Part shown: piece after piece, positions 25,322 through 33,340 of the stretch | Layout of the letters: each line of letters starts with the position of its first letter | Numbering within the stretch: the first letter of the stretch is position 1 | Made by a program: the position numbers and the translations under genes | Assembly (NCBI GenBank): GCA_017456805.1 | Contig: JAFTIQ010000047.1 | Location: forward strand, 1 to 59,551 | Source: Lentisphaeria bacterium | Lineage (GTDB): Bacteria > Verrucomicrobiota > Lentisphaeria > Victivallales > UBA1829 | Length of the DNA stretch: 59,551 nucleotides | Direction of reading: 5' to 3' | The notes under the pieces: model-generated | Database searches by the model: none | What the model was told of the DNA's origin: nothing | What the model saw: only the letters and a program-made list of their open reading frames with translations

Positions 25322-27040
25322 TCAGGGACGATACCACTTCGGGATCCCGGCGGCACGGCGGGCTTTGATTTCATCGGCATGCCGCTGCAAAATCACTTCG
25401 CGGCTGTCCTGTGATGTCAAATCACGGTAAGGAGTTCCTGCGGTGGAGCGGGTTGTAATCATCAATTCCTTTTCCGGGAGTTCGGAAAGATCTGCGATCG
25501 TGCTCAGAGAAGCAACGGTTCCCCCGCGTTTTCTTCCGAAGGCAAGGGATTCAAAAATCATAAACCCGTTCTCAATCAAAGCTCCGCGGAGAGGATAGGC
25601 TGAACAGTAAGTCGCAATTCTTCCCCCGGGTTTCAAATGTTTTTTCAGCTGAGCAATAAACTCTGAGGTCCACAATTCCGGATTTGTATCAGGAGTGAAG
25701 GCATCCAGAAAGATGGCATCGAATTTCATTTCCAACGCGGGGACAGTTTGTCTGGCATCACCGCAAAGGATTTCTGCCTGAGCAAACTCAGATTCATATT
25801 TTCCGGTATCCGCAAGTGTCCGGATCAGAAGATCCTCTTCCCTTCCCGGCAATCTTGCAGCGTTGTCAATGGCGGTCCGATCCAGTTCCAGACTGGAGAT
25901 CTGCAGCTTGCCGCAGCGGACCGTTTCTGCAAGTTCCACAGCGGTATGAACATTCCAGCCCATCCCGAAGCCGACATCCAGGATTTCCACAGTTTCCCCG
26001 GCAAGCAGTTTTTCCCGGATCCGGCAGGGTTCCAGATACTTTTTGACGGATTCCTCTCTGGCGCCGGCAACACTGTGGAAATGCTGACGGTACTTCGGAT
26101 GATAGAAGGTATAAGATCCATCGGCGGTCCGCACAGCCTTCATACAATCGGGAGCGGTGTTCCCGGATTCATACATTTTCAGAAACATATCCGTGAACGC
26201 CCCTTTTTCCATCCACCAGTTCCGGACTGCCAACCCATCATCGGGGGCATCTGCACAAAGGCGCATCACAACAAGATCATCGGGCAGAATACGCAGGAAT
26301 TCTGAAAGTGCCTCAGCATATTCATATTCGTTCAAAGGCTTGAGTTTTCCACTCTTGAAAAGCTTTTCCATAGGGGTATCCCGATAGATCAGCAAATTAT
26401 GAGTTTTGATCCCGGAAAGGGGCAATTTTGCCAATTTTTCAGCAGTAGCCCGGTAATCAGCAATGGTTTCTCCGGGAAGCCCGAGGATCACATGGGCGGC
26501 GACTTTGATCCCCCGTTCCGCAAGCAGCGGCACAACCCGTTCCACAGCAGCAAAATCATGCCCCCGGTTGATCAGCTCCAATGTGGCATCATTGGCGGTC
26601 TGAACGCCGAGTTCCACCCAGACTTCCCGGGTTTGCGCAAGTTCTGCAAGAAGATCGATCACCGGAGGCGGAAGACAATCCGGACGGGTGGCGACGATCA
26701 CACACGGGAAATCCGCCAATGCCAGCACACGCTGATACATTTCCCGGAGTTCATCGACAGGGCCATTGGTTGTAGTATATGCCTGAAAATAAGCGGCATA
26801 AGGGGGATTCGCCCCGTATCTTGCTTTGGCAAATGCAATGCCGGAACGCACCTGTTCTTCCAGAGACATTCCGGCTTTCAAATGTTGTGCCCGGGAGCCA
26901 TCCCCCGGACAAAAAGCGCACCCGCCGGAACCATCCGGTTTCCTGTTCGGACAGGGGAATCCGGGATCAAGGGGGATTCTCTGAAGCGGGGCACCGTATT
27001 TCCGCTGAAAATAAGTTTTCAGGGTAAGGATTTGTTTCAT
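25322..27040 (-). CDS. mnmL: Radical SAM (YtqA/MnmL-type) fused to MnmD-type tRNA methyltransferase
   Basis: A 572-aa fusion. Residues 1-300 are a TIGR01212/YtqA-type radical SAM enzyme with cysteines C30, C41 and C44 for the iron-sulfur cluster, GVQTAN at 145-150 and LGLPGET. Residues about 305-572 are a class I methyltransferase of the MnmC N-terminal (MnmD) type, with VGFGMGWN at 356-363 and DAFTPDTNPELW at 446-457. In Firmicutes the radical SAM enzyme MnmL and the methyltransferase MnmM act successively on cmnm5(s2)U at the tRNA wobble position. Here the second step appears to be supplied by an MnmD-type domain on the same chain. The start overlaps the rpe stop (ATGA), so the two are translationally coupled. 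Activity is inferred from domain content. Confidence 0.87.
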   Translation of the reverse strand: MKQILTLKTYFQRKYGAPLQRIPLDPGFPCPNRKPDGSGGCAFCPGDGSRAQHLKAGMSLEEQVRSGIAFAKARYGANPPYAAYFQAYTTTNGPVDELREMYQRVLALADFPCVIVATRPDCLPPPVIDLLAELAQTREVWVELGVQTANDATLELINRGHDFAAVERVVPLLAERGIKVAAHVILGLPGETIADYRATAEKLAKLPLSGIKTHNLLIYRDTPMEKLFKSGKLKPLNEYEYAEALSEFLRILPDDLVVMRLCADAPDDGLAVRNWWMEKGAFTDMFLKMYESGNTAPDCMKAVRTADGSYTFYHPKYRQHFHSVAGAREESVKKYLEPCRIREKLLAGETVEILDVGFGMGWNVHTAVELAETVRCGKLQISSLELDRTAIDNAARLPGREEDLLIRTLADTGKYESEFAQAEILCGDARQTVPALEMKFDAIFLDAFTPDTNPELWTSEFIAQLKKHLKPGGRIATYCSAYPLRGALIENGFMIFESLAFGRKRGGTVASLSTIADLSELPEKELMITTRSTAGTPYRDLTSQDSREVILQRHADEIKARRAAGIPKWYRP

Positions 27041-27741
27041 CTTGCGGGAAGAAGATTGGAAAGGCTCAAGAGCTGTCCGGCAGCGGCTTTCATTCCTGCA
27101 GGAGCACGGAAAACACCGGTTCCGGCAACAAGGACATCTGCACCGGCAGCGACGATTCCGGGAGCCGTTTTTGCATCGATCCCGCCATCAACTTCGATGA
27201 AAACAGGAAGATTCCGTTTTTTGATTTCTTCAAAGATCGCGGCGACTTTCGGGATCTGATTTTCCATGAAAGACTGTCCGCCGAATCCGGGCTCAACGGT
27301 CATGACAAGGATCATATCCACCTGATCCAGCCAGGGGAAAACAGCTTCCGCCGGGGTTCCGGGTTTCAGGGTCAAACCGACTCTGCAGCCATGATTCCGG
27401 ATTTCTGCGATAGTATCTGCAGGGTTTCCATTGGATTCAATGTGGAATGTGATCAAATCAGCCCCGGCATCTGCAAAGGGTTTCACATATTTGATGGGAT
27501 CACTCAGCATGAAATGAACATCGAACAACATTCCGGAATCTTTCCGGAGGGCCTTCACCAGAGCCGGACCAAAGGTCAGGTTCGGAACAAAATGTCCGTC
27601 CATGATATCAAGATGCAATAATTTACATCCGGCAGCTTCAGCCTCTGCCACCTGTTCACCGAGTTTGGAAAAATCTGCTGCGAGCAGAGAGGGGGAGACG
27701 AGGATCTCCGCCGGATCAAAAGATTTCATGTCATATTTCAT
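27037..27741 (-). CDS. rpe: Ribulose-phosphate 3-epimerase
   Basis: A 234-aa (beta/alpha)8 enzyme interconverting ribulose 5-phosphate and xylulose 5-phosphate in the pentose phosphate pathway. Family blocks are all present: SPSLLAADFSKL, HLDIMDGHFVPNLTFGP, DVHFMLSDP, MTVEPGFGGQSF and EVDGGID, supplying the metal-binding His/Asp residues. The ATG at 27741 is used because GGAG lies 9 bp upstream; a 13-residue longer frame overlaps the preceding gene. It is in the secA operon, with the start 4 bp after the PstS-like stop. Confidence 0.96.
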   Translation of the reverse strand: MKYDMKSFDPAEILVSPSLLAADFSKLGEQVAEAEAAGCKLLHLDIMDGHFVPNLTFGPALVKALRKDSGMLFDVHFMLSDPIKYVKPFADAGADLITFHIESNGNPADTIAEIRNHGCRVGLTLKPGTPAEAVFPWLDQVDMILVMTVEPGFGGQSFMENQIPKVAAIFEEIKKRNLPVFIEVDGGIDAKTAPGIVAAGADVLVAGTGVFRAPAGMKAAAGQLLSLSNLLPAR

Positions 27742-27745
27742 AATT

Positions 27746-28489
27746 TCAGTCTCCTTCTGGAACCGGCAATATTCCGGCATTCCATAATTTCTGTTTTATT
27801 TGCCTGGAGCGTAATTTCTGATAAAGTTTCCGGACTTCAGGGGGTGCATCTTTCCGGATGGAGAGATAATATCTCTTTGCTGCGGGATATTTCCCGCTCA
27901 TAACAGTCTGAGGAGTCGGCATAATCCCTTCAACGGGGAGAACTTTTGTCCCTTTTACCGCAATTTCAGCGTCAACGAGAGGAATAATCCCAAGAGCTGT
28001 GATATCATCAGCCACCATTTGAACTGCCATATCGGAATTGGGGAACCGGACCCATGCCGGGGCATTTTTATCCGGGACTGCCGGCGGGGTGATCCCTTTT
28101 CCGGAATAACAGATCTGCCGGATCGGAACACTGGTGCGGGTCCATTTATAAAATGTTCCGTCAGTGATCTGTTTGAGCATCTCTGAGGTCAAAGTTTTGA
28201 CCGGGTTTTTCCCGTTGACGTAAAACACCATTCCGCGGAGGGCAAAGAGGATGGATTCATACTCGCCGGATTCTTTGACTGTGCTGATCCGGAGCATGGG
28301 TTTGAGTTCCGGATCAGGAATGGAAGACAACTTGCATTCGTATGTGTGGGACAGGGCGAATGCAAGTTCATGAAAATCCTTTTTCAGGAATTCATGGAAT
28401 CCATCTTCTGCAAGCAGGAATAACTTCTCTGCGGCATTTGTTATGGAAACAAATGCTATCAGAAAAATGATAATTCCTGCTTTTTTCAT
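27746..28489 (-). CDS. Secreted PstS-like substrate-binding protein
   Basis: A 247-aa protein with a signal peptide (about 1-19, ending ITNAAE). It resembles the phosphate-binding PBP-like fold: ESILFALRGMVFYVNGKNPV, LTSEMLKQITDGTFYKW, then DDITALGIIPL. It is somewhat shorter than a typical PstS, and the canonical phosphate-loop serines are not evident, so the ligand is uncertain. No ABC permease or ATPase genes accompany it; it lies between secA and rpe with gaps of 2-5 bp, suggesting a stand-alone periplasmic role. Confidence 0.7.
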   Translation of the reverse strand: MKKAGIIIFLIAFVSITNAAEKLFLLAEDGFHEFLKKDFHELAFALSHTYECKLSSIPDPELKPMLRISTVKESGEYESILFALRGMVFYVNGKNPVKTLTSEMLKQITDGTFYKWTRTSVPIRQICYSGKGITPPAVPDKNAPAWVRFPNSDMAVQMVADDITALGIIPLVDAEIAVKGTKVLPVEGIMPTPQTVMSGKYPAAKRYYLSIRKDAPPEVRKLYQKLRSRQIKQKLWNAGILPVPEGD

Positions 28490-28491
28490 CG

Positions 28492-31470
28492 TTACTTACC
28501 GCAGCATTTTTTGAATTTTTTACCGGAACCGCAAGGACAGGGATCATTTCTGCCGATCTTTTCATGATCGCGCTTGAATGTGATCTGGATTTCCGGGTGA
28601 TTCTGTTCTGCTGCGCCTTCCAACTGAATGGGCATTCCGTTTTCATCAACAGGCATTGCATCCATGGGATCATCCATGGCGAGCATCTGCTGAGGAAGGT
28701 TTGCGAACATATTTTCAAATGCGGCAATACTGGTTGCAGAGCGGAACATGTTGGACATGATCTCCTGATCGATTGCCATCATCAGATCATCGAACATGCG
28801 GAATGCTTCCTGCTTGTATTCGACAAGAGGATCTTTCTGAGCGTATGCCCGGAGTCCGATGCTGGAACGGAGCTGATCCATTGCGTTCAAATGCTGCTGC
28901 CAGAGACGGTCGATGGCATCCAGAATGATCCGGCGTTCCAGCCAGGCCAGAGCTTCGGGATCTTCATAAGAAGCCTTGATCTCGTACATATTGGTGATTT
29001 TATCGCAAATCGCCTTTGCAGTTGCTTCTTCATCCACAAGAGAATCCTGTTTGAACACGATAACGGAATCATCGAATCCGATGGGGAACGTCTGATTCAG
29101 CCAGGAAAGAAGAACATCTTTCTGGATTTTTTCTTTGGAATCCTTTTCGGTCAGAGCGATGGCTTCCTGGATCTTGTCATAAACCCGATCCGCAACGGTG
29201 TCTAAAATGAATCCTCTGGAGCTTTCATCGAAAAGAACATTTTTGCGGATGCCGTAAACGACTTCGCGCTGTTTGTTCATGACATCATCATATTCCAGTG
29301 TCCGTTTACGGATGGAGAAATAATGCTGTTCCACACGACGCTGAGCGGTTTCGATGGATTTATTCAGCCAGGGATGCTGAAGTTCTTCGCCTTCTTCCAT
29401 ACCGAAACGTTCCATGATGCCGACGATCCGGTCAGAACCGAAAAGACGCATCAGGTTGTCTTCCAGAGAGACATAGAAGCGGGAGGCGCCGGGGTCGCCC
29501 TGACGGGCAGAACGTCCGCGGAGCTGGCGGTCAATACGGCGGGAATCATGACGGCTGCTGCCGATCACATAAAGACCGCCGAGCTCAGCCACGCCTTCGC
29601 CCAGTTTGATATCGGTACCGCGTCCAGCCATATTGGTAGCAACTGTGACGGAGAATTTTTCTCCGGCGCGGGCAACGATTTCGGATTCCATTGCATGATT
29701 TTTAGCATTCAGCACATTGTGGGGGATCTTGCGGATCTTGAGCATCCGGCTCAGGATCTCAGAATCTTCCACGGAGATAGTACCGAGCAGGATCGGCTGT
29801 CCGGTTTTGTGATGTTCTTCCACATCATCAAGGATCGCTTTGAACTTCTCTTTCTTGGTCTTGTAGACGCAGTCATTGAAGTCCACGCGTTTGCAGGGAC
29901 GGTTGGTGGGAATGACCATTACATCCAGTTTATAGATCTGATGGAATTCACTTGCTTCTGTTTCTGCGGTACCTGTCATACCAGCAAGTTTTTCATACAT
30001 ACGGAAATAGTTCTGGATGGTGATGGTTGCAAAGGTCTGAGTTTCCCGTTCGATGGTAACATCTTCTTTTGCTTCGAGAGCCTGATGCAGACCTTCGCTG
30101 AAACGGCGGCCGGGCAGGATACGTCCGGTATGCTCGTCAACGATCATCACTTTCCCTTCCTGCACGACGTAATGAATGTCCTTTTCAAAGAGACAGTATG
30201 CGCGGAGAAGCTGGGAAATATCATGGAGGCGTTCACTCTTGAGAGCAAACTCTTCCTGGAAGGCTTTCTTCTTTTCGATCTTTTCTTTTTCATCCAGAGC
30301 CGGATCCTGTTCGATGGCATGGATGGATTCCAGAAGGTCGGGCAGAACAAATGCATTTTTATCGCTGGAAATCGCAGATCTTCCCTTTTCGGTCAAATCG
30401 GCTTCGTGCTGTTTTTCATTCATGGAGAAATAAAGGGCACTTTCCACTTCCTGCAGCATTCCGCGATTGTTGTCGCTGCGGACAAACAGATCCATTTTTT
30501 CCACGCGTTTCAGGACGTCCACATTTTCCAGAGCATGCATAAGCTGTTTGTGATTGGGCAAGCCCATTTTCACCTGAACAAGCTTGAGCGTTGCTTCTTC
30601 CAGTTCGTCATCGGAGGGATCTTCTTTTGCAAAGATCTCATTTGCTTCGCTGACCAGACGGGAGCAGAGAAGGTTCTGTTTATTGAACAGATCTGCGATT
30701 GCGGGTTTCAGCTGATCGAACTGATGAGTTGAGACAGCCACGGGGCCGGAAATGATCAGCGGGGTTCTCGCTTCATCAATCAGAATGGAGTCGACTTCGT
30801 CAATGATCGCAAAGAAATGATTTCTCTGAACGAGCTGTTCTTTGCTGGAAGCCATTCCCATATCGCGGAGATAGTCGAATCCGAATTCACTGTTGGTACC
30901 GTAAGTGATATCACAGTTGTACTGTTCCCGGCGTTCTTCGGAATACATCTGGTTCTGAATACAGCCGACGGTCAAACCGAGATAACGGAAAACGGTTCCC
31001 ATCCATTCGGAGTCACGGCGCGCCAGATAATCGTTGACCGTAACGAGCTGACAGTTTTTTCCGGTCAGAGCGTTGAGGTAGAGGGGCATGGTAGCCACGA
31101 GGGTCTTCCCTTCCCCGGTTGCCATTTCTGCGATTTTGCCCTGATGCAAAGCGATCCCGCCGATGATCTGAACATCGAAGGGAACCATGTTCCAGGTCAA
31201 TTCATGACCGCATACATTCACAACAGTTCCGCAAAGACGGCGGCAAGCATTTTTCACGACAGCGAAGGCTTCGCACATGATATCATCCGTCGTCTCGCCA
31301 TTCTGCAGACGATCTTTGAATTCCTGTGTTTTTGCCTTCAGCTGATCATCGGAAAGAGCCTGATACTGTTCTTCCAATTCATTGATTTTCCTGACAAGGG
31401 GACGGACCTTTTTGACATCCCGCTCGGCCTTGCTTCCGAAAATCGCTTTTAATACATTCGTCAAAGACAT
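28492..31470 (-). CDS. secA: Preprotein translocase ATPase SecA
   Basis: A 992-aa motor of Sec-dependent export. Walker A GEGKT is at 119-123, the DEVDSILIDEARTP box follows, and helicase motif MAGRGTDIKL is present. The C-terminus carries the zinc-binding, SecB-interacting tail (DPCPCGSGKKFKKCC). A lysine/glutamate-rich insertion of roughly 170 residues in the first nucleotide-binding domain (about 245-420, including KEDPSDDELEEATLKL) makes it longer than E. coli SecA (901 aa), as in other PVC/Bacteroidota SecAs. Preceded 34 bp upstream by the zinc-ribbon gene in the same operon. It is the export route needed by the large secreted hydrolases in this window. Confidence 0.97.
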   Translation of the reverse strand: MSLTNVLKAIFGSKAERDVKKVRPLVRKINELEEQYQALSDDQLKAKTQEFKDRLQNGETTDDIMCEAFAVVKNACRRLCGTVVNVCGHELTWNMVPFDVQIIGGIALHQGKIAEMATGEGKTLVATMPLYLNALTGKNCQLVTVNDYLARRDSEWMGTVFRYLGLTVGCIQNQMYSEERREQYNCDITYGTNSEFGFDYLRDMGMASSKEQLVQRNHFFAIIDEVDSILIDEARTPLIISGPVAVSTHQFDQLKPAIADLFNKQNLLCSRLVSEANEIFAKEDPSDDELEEATLKLVQVKMGLPNHKQLMHALENVDVLKRVEKMDLFVRSDNNRGMLQEVESALYFSMNEKQHEADLTEKGRSAISSDKNAFVLPDLLESIHAIEQDPALDEKEKIEKKKAFQEEFALKSERLHDISQLLRAYCLFEKDIHYVVQEGKVMIVDEHTGRILPGRRFSEGLHQALEAKEDVTIERETQTFATITIQNYFRMYEKLAGMTGTAETEASEFHQIYKLDVMVIPTNRPCKRVDFNDCVYKTKKEKFKAILDDVEEHHKTGQPILLGTISVEDSEILSRMLKIRKIPHNVLNAKNHAMESEIVARAGEKFSVTVATNMAGRGTDIKLGEGVAELGGLYVIGSSRHDSRRIDRQLRGRSARQGDPGASRFYVSLEDNLMRLFGSDRIVGIMERFGMEEGEELQHPWLNKSIETAQRRVEQHYFSIRKRTLEYDDVMNKQREVVYGIRKNVLFDESSRGFILDTVADRVYDKIQEAIALTEKDSKEKIQKDVLLSWLNQTFPIGFDDSVIVFKQDSLVDEEATAKAICDKITNMYEIKASYEDPEALAWLERRIILDAIDRLWQQHLNAMDQLRSSIGLRAYAQKDPLVEYKQEAFRMFDDLMMAIDQEIMSNMFRSATSIAAFENMFANLPQQMLAMDDPMDAMPVDENGMPIQLEGAAEQNHPEIQITFKRDHEKIGRNDPCPCGSGKKFKKCCGK

Positions 31471-31504
31471 AATTTTCCTGCTTTCTGATCAATGGGAGAG
31501 AATC

Positions 31505-31888
31505 TCACCGGAATGTATCTGCGGAGGAGGGTTCGATCCAAAGATGGAAATCCACAGTTTTATCTCCGAGATGAAGCGTAATCATGGTATTCAATCTGGT
31601 CAGGAGCAGCGCATAGGGAACTTTGACTTCGCCGCCGGGGACGGTGACTGCAACGTTGCAATCTCCGAGGATCGGTTCCGCTTCCCGGACCGCCATGATC
31701 AGATTCTTGAGTTTCAAAAGTTTTCCGCGGAGTTCCGCATCAAACTGATAAGGTTTGTGACATTTCGGACAGAGCACCTGAAAATCTTCCTGAGCAAGAC
31801 TCATCAAATCAAATTTCACAACGCCGCCGCAACCATCTTCGATGCACAGAAAATCGATCTGTGCCTTTCCTCCAGCCTGTTCTGCCAT
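31505..31888 (-). CDS. Zinc-ribbon protein of unknown function
   Basis: A 127-aa cytoplasmic protein. Four cysteines in two knuckles (C15, C20, C40, C43; CIEDGC and CPKC) suggest a zinc ribbon at residues 12-50; the remainder is a small alpha/beta domain without recognised motifs. It is the first gene of the secA operon and has a consensus promoter and strong AGGAG ribosome-binding site. Function unknown; a role tied to secretion is only suggested by position. Confidence 0.75.
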   Translation of the reverse strand: MAEQAGGKAQIDFLCIEDGCGGVVKFDLMSLAQEDFQVLCPKCHKPYQFDAELRGKLLKLKNLIMAVREAEPILGDCNVAVTVPGGEVKVPYALLLTRLNTMITLHLGDKTVDFHLWIEPSSADTFR

Positions 31889-31936
31889 AGTATTTCTCCT
31901 TCAATATGTAATGACAAAATTATAAAACATCCCGGA

Positions 31937-31965
31937 AATATAGCACCACTTTCTGAAATTATCAA
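31937..31965 (-). promoter_or_regulatory. Promoter of the zinc-ribbon/secA operon
   Basis: On the minus strand TTGATA (31960-31965) and TATATT (31937-31942) are 17 bp apart, with TGC immediately before the -10. The 315-bp region 31889-32203 holds this promoter, the opposite purH promoter at 32128 and an A-rich middle stretch; no gene is seen in it. Confidence 0.75.
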
Positions 31966-32127
31966 TTCTGAAAACAAAAAAAACGGCATTTTCCTGCAAA
32001 AAAAATGCAATTTTTCGCGCCCCATAATGTAATTCTCACAAAACTTGAAACGGTTCCGCATTTTTATATTTTCCGGCACTTTCCGTGAACTTTTCCGTTT
32101 TTTAATGCCGCACTATCAAATTTTCAC

Positions 32128-32165
32128 TTGAAAATTCTATATTTCAGTGGTAAATTACACCACTG
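32128..32165 (+). promoter_or_regulatory. purH promoter with inverted repeat over the -10
   Basis: TTGAAA (32128-32133) and TAAATT (32151-32156) are 17 bp apart. A perfect 7-bp inverted repeat, CAGTGGT (32145-32151) and ACCACTG (32159-32165), brackets the -10, so a repressor bound there would block polymerase. The repeat is a candidate operator; the regulator is unknown. Confidence 0.65.
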
Positions 32166-32203
32166 TATCCAAAAGAAAAAAATGTAATAAATGGAGCTGA
32201 AAA

Positions 32204-33325
32204 ATGGCAGAAAAACTTGCAAGAGACACCTATCTCACAAAAAACACAGGCAATTTCCCTGAAACATTCGAAATCGGCGGACGCCGCTATGTCAAGATCG
32301 ATGATCTCAGATACGGCACAAATCCCCATCAGCCCGCAGCCGCTTATAAACCGGAAGGGTTCTGCGGTTCCATCATGGATATGGTCACTCTCAAAAGCGG
32401 AAAGAACGGACTCTCCCAGACAAATTATGAAGATATCTCCGGAGCCCTCAACATCGTCAAATACTTTGACCGCGCAGCCTGTGCTGTCATGAAACATGTG
32501 AACCCCAGCGGAGCTGCTGTTGCATGTGATGGAGAAACGCTGAAACAGGTTTATATCAAAGCCCGCGATTGCGATGCACGCGCAGCTTTCGGAAGCGTGA
32601 TCGCGTTCAACAAACCCGTTGACGCAGAAACTGCAGAAGAAATCATGAGCTCTTTCGTGGAATGTGTTGTTGCTCCCGATTTCTCTGAAGAAGCGCTGGC
32701 TGTCTTCAACGATGGAGAACGCTTCAAACTCAATAAACAGGTCCGGATCCTCAAGTGCGGATCTCTTGATACCCTTCCCCGTTATGTGGGAGAAAACACC
32801 GATGGCAGATTCAACACCGTAAAAGTTCTCGGTGATGGAACCATTATTCTTGCAGAACCTCTTCTGACTCATGTCCGAAGTTTCGAAGATCTGCTTCCTG
32901 CTTCTGCCGAAAACAAGGCTTGCGGGATCCAGGCATCCGCCCATACCCCCACTGAACAGCAGAAACTTGACCTGCTGACCGCATGGTATATCAACCTGGC
33001 AGTCCGCTCCAACGGCGTTGTGATCGTCAAAGATGGTCAGACACTTTCTGTTGGAACCGGGGAACAGGACCGGGTGGGAGCTGTCGAACAGGCAATCGAA
33101 AAGTTCAAAATCAAATATACCGGCAGCGGCACTCTCGAAGGAGCTGTCATGTCCAGCGATGGATTCTTCCCCTTCCCCGACGGAGTGGAAACTGCTGCAA
33201 AAGCCGGGATCACCGCAATCGTTGCGCCCTCCGGCTCTCTCAAGGATGCAGATGTGATCAAGCGCGCCAATGAGCTTGGCGTTGCTCTCCGTTATGCTCC
33301 GGAAAGAATTTTCTCCCATCATTAA
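32204..33325 (+). CDS. purH: Stand-alone AICAR transformylase (C-terminal half of PurH)
   Basis: A 373-aa protein equivalent to the C-terminal formyltransferase domain of PurH. It converts AICAR and 10-formyltetrahydrofolate to FAICAR, the ninth step of purine synthesis. Visible blocks are LRYGTNPHQPAAAY at 36-49, MKHVNPSGAA with catalytic-type K97 and H98, AAFGSVIAFNKPVDAETAE, and SSDGFFPFPDG. The usual NPCG is NPSG here. The IMP cyclohydrolase domain is absent, so that step must be encoded elsewhere. GGAG lies 7 bp before the ATG. First gene of a run with recD2, a GSCFA protein and asnB. Confidence 0.9.
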   Translation: MAEKLARDTYLTKNTGNFPETFEIGGRRYVKIDDLRYGTNPHQPAAAYKPEGFCGSIMDMVTLKSGKNGLSQTNYEDISGALNIVKYFDRAACAVMKHVNPSGAAVACDGETLKQVYIKARDCDARAAFGSVIAFNKPVDAETAEEIMSSFVECVVAPDFSEEALAVFNDGERFKLNKQVRILKCGSLDTLPRYVGENTDGRFNTVKVLGDGTIILAEPLLTHVRSFEDLLPASAENKACGIQASAHTPTEQQKLDLLTAWYINLAVRSNGVVIVKDGQTLSVGTGEQDRVGAVEQAIEKFKIKYTGSGTLEGAVMSSDGFFPFPDGVETAAKAGITAIVAPSGSLKDADVIKRANELGVALRYAPERIFSHH

Positions 33326-33340
33326 TTCCGGCGGATACTG

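Noticed and set aside
29323..30732. 469-codon open frame on the plus strand
   Set aside because: Antisense shadow of secA; low complexity rich in Phe, His and Ile, no family resemblance.
31975..32030. Terminator from the GCATTTT/AAAATGC inverted repeat
   Set aside because: The stem is AT-rich and lies between two divergent genes, so neither transcript would need to stop there. It is probably fortuitous in A-rich sequence.
32144..33322. 392-codon open frame on the minus strand
   Set aside because: Mirror frame of the well-supported AICAR transformylase gene, with no motifs.
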